In this document: positions 9,271-17,565 of the stretch, piece after piece | Layout: each line of letters begins with the position of its first letter | How positions within the stretch are numbered: the stretch's first letter is position 1 | DNA from: Sideroxydans sp. | GTDB lineage: Bacteria; Pseudomonadota; Gammaproteobacteria; Burkholderiales; Gallionellaceae | Direction: 5' to 3' | Length of the DNA stretch: 64,000 nt | Assembly: GCA_028687425.1 (NCBI GenBank) | Contig: JAQUAD010000007.1 | Location: 1-64,000, forward strand | Notes under the pieces: model-generated | What the model saw: the letters and a program-made list of their open reading frames with translations, nothing else | The model's database searches: none | Told to the model about the DNA's origin: nothing | Program-made: the position numbers and the translations under genes

Positions 9271-11793
9271 ATGAGAAAAACGTCGTTCTGGAAGACGGAC
9301 TGGTTCACTGCGTTGGTAGTGGTGATGGTCTTCCTGTTCAGTGCCAACACCGACCTGATCCAAAGTCTGGAGCGCAAAGCTTATGACTGGGGGGTGGTGG
9401 CATCTTCCCGGCAGCCGAGTGACAAGGTTGCAATCATCGCCATTGATGACGAGAGCATCGCCAATCTGGGGCGTTGGCCATGGCCGCGCGAGATCCATGG
9501 CAAGTTGCTTGATGCTCTTGCGACTGGCAAGCCCAAGGTCATCGGGCACACAGCACTTTTCTTTGAGCCGCAGGTGGATGCCGGCCTGGATTACATCCTG
9601 AACATCGCTGCGGTACTCGAGCAGACAAATCTGGCAGAAACGCATCCCGAACAGTGGGGAGAGCTGCAAGGCTTGATGCAGGAGGCTTTGCTGCATCTCG
9701 ATAACGACCAGAAACTGGCCGAGAGCATGGCGCAGATTCAAAACGTGCTGCTGGGCGTGTATTTTGAGCTGGGCGAACCTCAGGGCAACCCTGATGCCCC
9801 GCTGCCGGATTACGTGTTAAAGAACAATCTGGTCAATGTGCAGGGCGGTGCCGAGGCTGCTTCCCCCATTCCCTCATTCAATGCATTGGTGCCGATCCCC
9901 ATGTTGGGTCAGCAGGCGCTTGCGCTAGGTCACTTGAATGCGACGCCGGATGTGGATGGGGCGATCCGCACCGAGCCGCTGGTGATCAGCTATTACGATC
10001 AGTTCTATCCTTCCCTGTCGCTGATGCTGGCAGCAAAGAGTCTGAATCTCGGCACGCAGGACATTCAGGTCACTTTGGGGGAGGGCGTGCGGGTGGGTAA
10101 CCTGAAGATAGCGACCGATGCCGCGTTGCGCATGAACACCTATTTCTATGCAGATCAGGATGGGCGTCCTGCATTCAAGGTGGATTCCTTCTACGACGTA
10201 CTGAGCGGCAAGATTCCCGCAGAAAAGTATCGCGACAAGATCGTGCTGATCGGCGCTACTGCAGCAGGTGTCGGTTCGTCGCAAGTCACGCCTGTGTCGG
10301 CGGCGACGCCGCCGGTCGTGACCTTGGCGCATTCGGTCTCCAGTATTTTGAAGCAGGACTTCTTTGTTGTGCCGTCCTGGGGCGTGTGGGCCGAGATCGG
10401 CGTTTTTACACTGATCTCAATTTACCTGATCGTATTATTGCCACGTCTGGGTGCGGGGATGGGGGCGGCGGTTACGGGTGTGCTGTTCATTGCGTTGCTG
10501 GGCGTGCACTTTACTTTGATGACGACCCAGGCAATGTGGCTGCAACTGATGCTGCCTGCAGCGCTGTTGTTGGTTGGTCACTTGTTGTTGACCACCAAAC
10601 GCTTCCTGGTGACAGAGAAGGGTAAGGAAAAATCGGACGCAGATTCAGCGGAAAGTAATCGCATGCTGGGTCTGGCATTCCAGGGGCAAGGGCAACTGGA
10701 TATGGCTTTCGACAAGTTCCGCAAGGTGCCGCTGGACGACAGCCTGATGGACGTGATGTACAACCTGGGTCTGGATTTTGAACGCAAGCGTCAGTTCAAC
10801 AAGGCTGAGGCCGTTTTCAAATACATGTCCGAATACAATCCGAAGTTCCGCGATCTGGAACAGCGCATGAATCAGGCCAAGACGATGTCGGAGACCATCA
10901 TCCTTGGTGGCAATTCCGGACGCAGCAACGACAGCACGATGAAACTGGATCAGGCGGGCATTGCCAAGCCAATGCTGGGGCGTTACCAGATCGAGAAGGA
11001 ATTGGGTAAGGGCGCGATGGGCGTGGTCTATCTGGGCAAAGATCCCAAGATCAGCCGGATCGTGGCGATCAAGACCATGGCGCTGGCGCAGGAGTTTGAG
11101 CCGGACGAGCTGGAGGATGTGAAAGCACGTTTCTTCCGCGAAGCCGAAACGGCAGGTCGTTTGAACCACCCCAATATCGTCACGATGTACGACGCGGGTG
11201 AAGAGCATGATCTGGCGTATATCGCGATGGAATTTCTCAAGGGCAAGGATCTGGTGTCATTTACCAAGCCTGACACGCTCCTTCCTTTGCCCAAAGTGTT
11301 GTCAATCATAGCCCGCGTGGCGGATGCGCTGGGTTACGCGCATGGTTTGAATGTGGTGCACCGGGATATCAAGCCGGCGAACATCATGTATGACACCGAG
11401 AGCGATACGGTCAAGGTGACCGACTTCGGGATTGCTCGCATCACGGACTCCTCGAAGACCAAGACAGGGATGGTATTGGGCACGCCGTCGTATATGTCGC
11501 CCGAACAGTTGTCGGGTGCCAAGATAGAAGGACATTCCGATCTGTTCTCGTTGGGCGTGAGTCTGTATCAATTGGCCTGTGGTAAGCTCCCGTTCGAGGG
11601 CGATTCCATGGCGCAACTGATGTTCAAGATCGCCAATGAGGCACCTAAAGACATCTTGAGTATCAAGCCGGACATTCCGCCATGTGTCGTTGCCATCATC
11701 AATAAGGCGTTGGCGAAGAAAGTGGAAGAACGCTATGAGAGCGGTGCCGCGATGGCAATTGCCATCCGCCAGTGCGCGGCCGCGCTGCAGTGA
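9271..11793 (+). CDS. CHASE2-TPR-serine/threonine protein kinase
   Basis: The protein has 840 residues. One N-terminal membrane helix (about 10-28) leads into an extracytoplasmic CHASE2 sensor (about 35-365, with DKVAIIAIDDESIANLGRWPW). Three hydrophobic helices (about 370-445) and a short TPR region (465-545) follow. A complete Hanks-type kinase domain runs from residue 570 to 835: G-loop GKGAMGVVYLG, catalytic Lys in VAIKTMA, HRDIKPANIM, DFGIAR and GTPSYMSPEQL. All catalytic residues are present, so it should be active. It phosphorylates Ser/Thr of unknown targets. The directly following PP2C phosphatase and FHA protein form the usual writer-eraser-reader set. It starts a run of eight genes ending at an HD-GYP protein. 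Confidence 0.93.
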   Translation: MRKTSFWKTDWFTALVVVMVFLFSANTDLIQSLERKAYDWGVVASSRQPSDKVAIIAIDDESIANLGRWPWPREIHGKLLDALATGKPKVIGHTALFFEPQVDAGLDYILNIAAVLEQTNLAETHPEQWGELQGLMQEALLHLDNDQKLAESMAQIQNVLLGVYFELGEPQGNPDAPLPDYVLKNNLVNVQGGAEAASPIPSFNALVPIPMLGQQALALGHLNATPDVDGAIRTEPLVISYYDQFYPSLSLMLAAKSLNLGTQDIQVTLGEGVRVGNLKIATDAALRMNTYFYADQDGRPAFKVDSFYDVLSGKIPAEKYRDKIVLIGATAAGVGSSQVTPVSAATPPVVTLAHSVSSILKQDFFVVPSWGVWAEIGVFTLISIYLIVLLPRLGAGMGAAVTGVLFIALLGVHFTLMTTQAMWLQLMLPAALLLVGHLLLTTKRFLVTEKGKEKSDADSAESNRMLGLAFQGQGQLDMAFDKFRKVPLDDSLMDVMYNLGLDFERKRQFNKAEAVFKYMSEYNPKFRDLEQRMNQAKTMSETIILGGNSGRSNDSTMKLDQAGIAKPMLGRYQIEKELGKGAMGVVYLGKDPKISRIVAIKTMALAQEFEPDELEDVKARFFREAETAGRLNHPNIVTMYDAGEEHDLAYIAMEFLKGKDLVSFTKPDTLLPLPKVLSIIARVADALGYAHGLNVVHRDIKPANIMYDTESDTVKVTDFGIARITDSSKTKTGMVLGTPSYMSPEQLSGAKIEGHSDLFSLGVSLYQLACGKLPFEGDSMAQLMFKIANEAPKDILSIKPDIPPCVVAIINKALAKKVEERYESGAAMAIAIRQCAAALQ

Positions 11794-11809
11794 GTGACAG
11801 GGGGAATGA

Positions 11810-12637
11810 GTGAATCTTAACCAAGCGCTGGAAATCGTCGGGCAAACCAATCCCGGCATGGTGCGTTCCCATAATGAGGACAGCATCACTTTCGATGCCG
11901 AATACGGCTTGGCAGTTCTGGCGGATGGTATGGGCGGTTATAACGCCGGGGAAGTTGCGAGCGGGATTGCAGTTTCGGTGCTGGCAAGTGAGATCCGTCA
12001 TCGCATGGAATCGGATGCGCCCGAGCAAAAAGATCCGGACAGCGATGAAGAGCTTGGAGTTGTGTTGTTGCGTGAAAATGTGAAGAAAGCGAACCTTTCC
12101 ATTTTCAATGCCGCACAAAGCCAGCCGCAGTATGCAGGCATGGGCACTACCATCGTTGCAGGGCTGTTCTACGATAATCGTGTTGCTGTGGCGCATGTAG
12201 GCGATTCGCGCATGTACCGTTTGCGCGGGGAAGCGTTCGAGACGATCACGCGCGACCACTCTTTGTTGCAGGAGCAGATCGATAGTGGCGTCATCAGCAA
12301 GGAGATGGCGCGGCTTTCGCAGAACAAGAATCTGGTGACGCGCGCGGTCGGCATTGATGCGGATGTCGTGCCGGAAGTGCATGTGTATGACACGGAAGTG
12401 GGCGACATCTATCTCTTCTGCTCGGATGGTTTGAACGATATGGTGGAAGATGAGGATATCGGGGCGACGGTACAGATGTTGCAAGGCAATATGACCCTGG
12501 CGGCAAATCAGTTGATCGAGCAAGCAAACGACAACGGCGGCCGGGACAATGTGTCTGTCATTTTGGTAAAGATCAAGGGCAGCTACGCTGCGCCGCGAGG
12601 CTTGTGGGCGAAGTTGGTATCCTGGTTCAGGAATTGA
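11810..12637 (+). CDS. PP2C-family serine/threonine phosphatase
   Basis: The protein has 275 residues from a GTG start at 11810. The nearby ATG at 11806 runs into a stop after four codons, and AGGGGGAA is well placed for the GTG. PP2C metal-binding motifs are all visible: RSHNEDS, ADGMGGYNAGE, HVGDSRMYRLR, SDGLNDMV and GGRDNVSVI. It would dephosphorylate substrates of the kinase encoded 16 bp upstream. It is cytoplasmic, with no membrane segment or signal peptide. Confidence 0.93.
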   Translation: MNLNQALEIVGQTNPGMVRSHNEDSITFDAEYGLAVLADGMGGYNAGEVASGIAVSVLASEIRHRMESDAPEQKDPDSDEELGVVLLRENVKKANLSIFNAAQSQPQYAGMGTTIVAGLFYDNRVAVAHVGDSRMYRLRGEAFETITRDHSLLQEQIDSGVISKEMARLSQNKNLVTRAVGIDADVVPEVHVYDTEVGDIYLFCSDGLNDMVEDEDIGATVQMLQGNMTLAANQLIEQANDNGGRDNVSVILVKIKGSYAAPRGLWAKLVSWFRN

Positions 12638-12662
12638 ATGAAAGCTAATACGGGGAAATAAA

Positions 12663-13397
12663 ATGCCGGCAAAATTGATACTCAGCATGGATGGTTCGGT
12701 GATCAAGGAATATCCGCTGACCAAAGAGCGGACGACGATTGGTCGTAAGCCGCATAACGATATTGCTATCGAGAATCTCGCCGTCAGCAGCGAACATGCG
12801 GCAGTCATTACCATTCTCAACGACTCTTTCTTTGAGGATCTGAACAGCACGAATGGTTCGATGGTGAATGGCACGCCTACACAGAAACATTTCCTGCAGA
12901 ACAATGATGTGATCGAGATCGGCAAATACAAGCTGAAATATCTTAACGATCAGCCGACGCAGACTTCGGCCGCTGATTTCGAGAAGACCATGGTGCTGCG
13001 AGCTCCGATCAAGCCTTCTCCCGCATCGGTTGTGCCGGTGGCCGAATCGGGCGCGAAATTCGAGTCGACCACGCAATACAATGCAACAGCTCCCAAACCG
13101 GCATCTGTAGCGGCTCCGGCGGCAGCGCCGGCTCCGGTAGCCGTGATCCAGATTCTGAACGGTCCGAATCTCGGCAAAGAGCTGGAGCTGAGCAAGAACC
13201 TCACTACGCTGGGTAAGCCTGGTGTGCAGGTGGCAGTTCTCGCACGTCGTCCACATGGCTATTTCATCACTCACGTTGAAGGGGGAAGCTTCCCTCTGGT
13301 TAATGGCTCTTCGATCGGGGAGCAGCCGCACCAGCTGAACGATCACGATGTGATCGAGTTGGCCGGCATCAAGATGGAGTTTTACCTCAAGAACTGA
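12663..13397 (+). CDS. Double FHA-domain protein
   Basis: The protein has 244 residues. A canonical FHA domain (about 20-90) carries the phosphothreonine-binding residues in IGRKPHNDI, SSEHA and DLNSTNGS. A Pro/Ala-rich linker (about 120-160) connects to a second, degenerate FHA-like fold (about 160-244) that keeps TLGKPGVQ and VNGSSI but lacks the S..H core. It is likely the reader or adaptor for proteins phosphorylated by the adjacent kinase. It is in series with the PP2C gene (25-bp gap). Confidence 0.9.
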   Translation: MPAKLILSMDGSVIKEYPLTKERTTIGRKPHNDIAIENLAVSSEHAAVITILNDSFFEDLNSTNGSMVNGTPTQKHFLQNNDVIEIGKYKLKYLNDQPTQTSAADFEKTMVLRAPIKPSPASVVPVAESGAKFESTTQYNATAPKPASVAAPAAAPAPVAVIQILNGPNLGKELELSKNLTTLGKPGVQVAVLARRPHGYFITHVEGGSFPLVNGSSIGEQPHQLNDHDVIELAGIKMEFYLKN

Positions 13398-13458
13398 CAG
13401 GGGCTGAAATGACCTTGTCGGCCTCTTCCTCTAGTATCGACCACGTGGCGAGCGAACC

Positions 13459-15690
13459 ATGAAGAAACATGCCCTGATGATTCTGATGGGCATGTTAGCT
13501 GTGTTGTTGTTTCTGGGCGATGCAGCCGGGTTCTATCGTCTCGGTTTTGTGCAGTATGGCGATGCTCAGCTATATGATTACCGCTTGCGTCTTTCATTGC
13601 CGAATACAGGCGATGATCGTATCGTGATCCTGGATATCGATGAAAAGAGCCTGAAGCAGGAAGGTCGCTGGCCTTGGGGGCGGGACAAGATGGCGAGTCT
13701 GATGGACTCGCTTTTCGACAAGTACGCAGTTGCAGCAGTTGGCTTCGACGTTGTATTTGCCGAGCCGGACAATAGTTCCGGCCTGAGCGTCTTGCAAGCA
13801 CTGGGTGAAAAGCAATTTCGTGATGTCGAGCAGTTCCACACTGTTCTGAACCAGATCAAGCCGACCCTGCAATACGATGCGTTGTTCGCGGAAAAGTTGA
13901 AAGGGCGCAGGGTCGTTCTTGGATACTATTTCAGCAATAGCGAAAACGGTATGCCCGCGAGCAAATCGGGTGCTTTGCCTGCTCCGGTCTTTTCGGTTGA
14001 AGCGTTACGTGGACGAACTGTGGGATTGGCATCCTGGGATGGCTATGGCGCCAATCTGGAGGAATTGCAGGCCAGAGCTGCGTCGGCAGGACACTTCAAT
14101 CCTCTGGTGGATTTCGATGGCGTGGTAAGGCGAATTCCCATGCTGGTTGAACACGGCGGGCAGATATATGAATCGTTATCGCTTGCGGTCGTGCGCAGCG
14201 TACTCGATATGCCCAGATTGATCCCAGGCTTCGCCGGCGAGCAAAACAAGGGTTACGGCGGTCTGGAGTGGTTGACCGTGGATGCTGCCCAAGGCAGGTT
14301 GACCATACCGGTAGATGCCGAGGTCAGCGCCTTGATTCCTTACCGGGGCAAGCGCAATACTTTCCGCTACATTTCAGTGACAGACGTTTTGCATGGAAAG
14401 ACTGATCTGGCTGATTTGCGAAGCAAAATCGTGCTGGTGGGGACTTCTGCCCCAGGTTTGATGGATATGCGGAGTACGCCGGTCGGCGAGGTCTATCCCG
14501 GCGTGGAGGTGCACGCGAACATGATCAGCGGCATTCTCAATCAGGATGTCAAACAGCACCCACACTATATGCTTGGTGCCAACGTGGTGCTGATGCTGCT
14601 CATTGGTATCACTTTGAGCATATTGCTGCCCTTGCTGAGTCCGGTGCGTGGCATGCTGCTGTCGTTGATATTCCTTTCAGGCGACGTGGGCTTTAATCTT
14701 GTCCTGTGGAATTATGCCGATCTCGCCATGCCGATGGCGGGCGGGATACTGATCATACTTGTGCTGTTCGCACTGAATATGAGCTTTGGTTATTTTGTGG
14801 AGTCACGCGCAAAGCGTCAGATCACCGGCTTGTTCGGGCAATATGTTCCAGGCGAATTGGTGGATGAAATGGCGAAGCGTCCTGAAAGTGTTTCGATGGA
14901 AGGCGACAGCCGTGAGATGACCATCCTCTTCTCGGACGTGCGCAGCTTTACCACGATTTCCGAAGGGCTGGATCCCAAGGAGCTATCGCAATTGATGAAC
15001 GAGTTCCTCACTCCCCTGTCGCGTGTGATCTATAAGCAGCGCGGCACGATTGATAAATACATGGGCGACTGTATCATGGCATTTTGGGGGGCGCCGCTGC
15101 CTGACCTGGATCATGCGCACCATGCAGTGCTGGCCGGCATGGAGATGCAGCGCGAACTGGATGGTTTGCAACCGCATTTCAGAGCGCGTGGCTGGCCTGA
15201 GATTCATATTGGCGTAGGGGTCAATACCGGGCGTGTCAGCGTCGGCAACATGGGTTCAGAGGTGCGCGTGGCTTACACCGTAATGGGTGATGCGGTGAAT
15301 CTTGCCTCGCGCCTGGAAGGGATTACCAAAGAGTACGGCGTACTGATGCTGGTAGGCGAGTCCACCAGGAAAGCTACACCGCAAATCGTCTACCGTGAGG
15401 TGGATGCGGTACGGGTCAAGGGCAAGGAACAGCCAGTCTCGATCTTTGAGCCGTGCGGCCTGAGTGGAGAAGTAGGTCAGGAGAAGCTTGATGAGATCAA
15501 ACTGTTCCATCAGGCATTGCGAACTTACCGCAAACAGGATTGGGACAAGGCAGATATGGAGTTGCTGAGTCTGCAAAACATGTACCCTGATTGCAAGTTG
15601 TACCGGGTTTACGCAGAGCGCGTGACCTACTACCGCAACAACCCACCGGGCGAGAACTGGGATGGGGTGTTCACATTCAAAACGAAATGA
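13459..15690 (+). CDS. CHASE2-class III adenylate cyclase
   Basis: The protein has 743 residues. After an N-terminal helix comes a CHASE2 sensor (about 30-360, DRIVILDIDEKSLKQEGRWPW), similar in layout to that of the kinase in the same cluster. Three helices (365-445) and a class III cyclase catalytic domain (about 485-660) follow. Metal-binding Asp is in ILFSDVRSFT. The adenine-specifying Lys is in IDKYMGDCIMAFWG and the Thr/Asp pair in VAYTVMGDAVNLASRLEG, so ATP rather than GTP is the expected substrate. The C-terminal 70 residues are helical. Production of cAMP fits the next two genes, a cyclic-nucleotide phosphodiesterase and a cNMP-binding protein. The ribosome-binding site is weak. Confidence 0.93.
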   Translation: MKKHALMILMGMLAVLLFLGDAAGFYRLGFVQYGDAQLYDYRLRLSLPNTGDDRIVILDIDEKSLKQEGRWPWGRDKMASLMDSLFDKYAVAAVGFDVVFAEPDNSSGLSVLQALGEKQFRDVEQFHTVLNQIKPTLQYDALFAEKLKGRRVVLGYYFSNSENGMPASKSGALPAPVFSVEALRGRTVGLASWDGYGANLEELQARAASAGHFNPLVDFDGVVRRIPMLVEHGGQIYESLSLAVVRSVLDMPRLIPGFAGEQNKGYGGLEWLTVDAAQGRLTIPVDAEVSALIPYRGKRNTFRYISVTDVLHGKTDLADLRSKIVLVGTSAPGLMDMRSTPVGEVYPGVEVHANMISGILNQDVKQHPHYMLGANVVLMLLIGITLSILLPLLSPVRGMLLSLIFLSGDVGFNLVLWNYADLAMPMAGGILIILVLFALNMSFGYFVESRAKRQITGLFGQYVPGELVDEMAKRPESVSMEGDSREMTILFSDVRSFTTISEGLDPKELSQLMNEFLTPLSRVIYKQRGTIDKYMGDCIMAFWGAPLPDLDHAHHAVLAGMEMQRELDGLQPHFRARGWPEIHIGVGVNTGRVSVGNMGSEVRVAYTVMGDAVNLASRLEGITKEYGVLMLVGESTRKATPQIVYREVDAVRVKGKEQPVSIFEPCGLSGEVGQEKLDEIKLFHQALRTYRKQDWDKADMELLSLQNMYPDCKLYRVYAERVTYYRNNPPGENWDGVFTFKTK

Positions 15691-15701
15691 GCTGACGGAA
15701 A

Positions 15702-16466
15702 ATGAAACTGCGTGTGCTTGGGTGTAGCGGGGGGATTGGCGGGAATTTTCGCACTACTTCGCTGCTTATCGATCATGACATATTGATTGATGCCGGAACC
15801 GGGCTGGGAGATTTGAGCCTGGCCGAGATGAGCGTCATTGACCATGTGTTCATCACACACTCGCACTTGGATCATATTGCTTGCTTGCCCTTGCTGGTTG
15901 ATAGCGTCGGTTTTATGAGAGACAAACCAGTGGTGATCCATGCGACTGCTGAAACTCTGGAAATATTGCAGCAGCATGTATTCAATTGGGAGATTTGGCC
16001 TGATTTTGCCGAGATTCCCAATCTGCATCAGCCCGTGATGCGCTACGAAGCGATCAGGGTGGGAGAGACGATTGACGTTGGTGGCCGCAAGTTGACGCCG
16101 TTGCCCGTAAATCATGTGGTGCCTGCAGTAGGATTCCATATCGACAGCGGTACTGCGAGCCTGGCATTCAGCGGTGATACTACAACTTGCGATGAATTGT
16201 GGGAGGCTGTGAATCGAATCCGGAACCTGCGCTACCTGATCGTTGAGACTGCTTTCTCCGACGCGGAAAAGGAACTGGCAGTGCTTTCCAAGCACCTTTG
16301 CCCTAGTATGTTGGCGGATGAATTGAGGAAACTGGCGCTCGCCCCTGAAATATATATCACCCATCTGAAGCCGGGTGAGGTCGAACTGACCATGCGCGAG
16401 ATCAGTGAAAGAGTACAAGGTGTAAATCCGAAGATATTGCAGAACGGGCAGACGTTCGATTTCTGA
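15702..16466 (+). CDS. Class II-type 3',5'-cyclic-nucleotide phosphodiesterase (MBL fold)
   Basis: The protein has 254 residues with a metallo-beta-lactamase fold. The metal site is visible as THSHLDHIACLP (near residue 50), NHVVPAVGF (near 140), FSGDTT (near 160) and THLKPGE (near 223). The layout matches the CpdP/yeast PDE1 class rather than CpdA. It would hydrolyse cAMP made by the cyclase encoded 11 bp upstream. Other MBL hydrolase activity cannot be excluded from sequence, but the context strongly favours a cyclic-nucleotide role. Confidence 0.82.
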   Translation: MKLRVLGCSGGIGGNFRTTSLLIDHDILIDAGTGLGDLSLAEMSVIDHVFITHSHLDHIACLPLLVDSVGFMRDKPVVIHATAETLEILQQHVFNWEIWPDFAEIPNLHQPVMRYEAIRVGETIDVGGRKLTPLPVNHVVPAVGFHIDSGTASLAFSGDTTTCDELWEAVNRIRNLRYLIVETAFSDAEKELAVLSKHLCPSMLADELRKLALAPEIYITHLKPGEVELTMREISERVQGVNPKILQNGQTFDF

Positions 16467-16477
16467 GTAATGAATAT

Positions 16478-17554
16478 ATGAACGATATATTGGACATACG
16501 AGTACTTGCTGCCCTGGAGCCTATCTCCAGCTTCAGTCCCGCGCGGCTACGCGAACTATTGGACTATTGCCATGTTGAAAACGTTGCGCCAGGCGCAAAT
16601 CCGTTTGCGAACCGTCCTTTGCAGGGGCAATCGGTTTATCTGTTGCGAGGTGAGATCGAACTGGATTATGCAGACGACAACAAGGTGGTTATGCGAGCAG
16701 ATTCCGAATGGGCGCGTCACCCGATAGGAAAACGCCAGCCGGAAATCCGTAATGCGAAGGCATTGAGTAGCGTGATGTTGCTGCGCGTGGATGATGACCT
16801 GCTGGATCGCATGGTGACATGGGATCAGTTTGCCAGCCATGACGACATCAAACCCAGAATGGAAAAGGGCGGCACAGATGCCGCGGTACGCCGTCTGCTT
16901 AACTCAGGCATGTTCAGTGCGGAGAATTTGAACCACGGGCCATTCGCACATTTGCCACCTGCCAATATCGGCAAATTGCTCAATCGAGTCGAGGCGATCG
17001 CGGTATGGGAAAAGGATGTGATCATCCGCGAGGGAGAAGAGGGCGACTATTACTATCTGGTCGAGAGCGGTCGGGCCCAAGTCACACGTCTGGTGGGCGG
17101 GGCCAATCTGGTGCTGGCTGAACTGAAGGCAGGTGATGTATTCGGCGAGGAAGCACTGATCTCGGATACCAAGCGTAATGCCACAGTGACCATGCGCAGC
17201 AACGGTGTATTGCTGCGCCTGAAGAAGCAGGACTTCCTTGAGTTGATGCAAGAACCCTTGTTGCACCGCATATCCTTTGATGATGCCAAGGCAAAAGTGA
17301 AGCAGGGGGCGGTTTGGCTGGATGTGCGTCACCCGCCCGAGTATCGCTACGACAAGTTGCCGGGGGCCATCAATGTTCCTCTGAATGACATCCGCAATGC
17401 GATCGGTGTGTTGAGCAAAGTGACGCCCTACATCGCGTATTGCCAGAGCGGACGGCGCAGTGCTGCAGCTGCCTTTATTCTGGCGCAGGCTGGTTATGAC
17501 GTATACGTGCTGGAAAACGGCCTCTGGTCGGTGCCCAAGGCACTTCAGCAGTGA
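16478..17554 (+). CDS. Tandem cNMP-binding domain protein with C-terminal rhodanese
   Basis: The protein has 358 residues. The first cyclic-nucleotide-binding-like domain (about 15-115) lacks the phosphate-binding cassette. The second (about 145-260) has it intact: FGEEALISDTKRNATVT with the key Glu and Arg. A rhodanese domain (about 268-355) carries the active-site loop YCQSGRRS with Cys. There is no helix-turn-helix, so it is not a CRP-type transcription factor. It probably senses cAMP in the cytoplasm and relays it by protein contact or sulfur chemistry. Its place between the phosphodiesterase and the pilus-type ATPase suggests it couples cAMP to that ATPase. The ribosome-binding site is poor. 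Confidence 0.87.
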   Translation: MNDILDIRVLAALEPISSFSPARLRELLDYCHVENVAPGANPFANRPLQGQSVYLLRGEIELDYADDNKVVMRADSEWARHPIGKRQPEIRNAKALSSVMLLRVDDDLLDRMVTWDQFASHDDIKPRMEKGGTDAAVRRLLNSGMFSAENLNHGPFAHLPPANIGKLLNRVEAIAVWEKDVIIREGEEGDYYYLVESGRAQVTRLVGGANLVLAELKAGDVFGEEALISDTKRNATVTMRSNGVLLRLKKQDFLELMQEPLLHRISFDDAKAKVKQGAVWLDVRHPPEYRYDKLPGAINVPLNDIRNAIGVLSKVTPYIAYCQSGRRSAAAAFILAQAGYDVYVLENGLWSVPKALQQ

Positions 17555-17565
17555 TGGGAGAGAAA

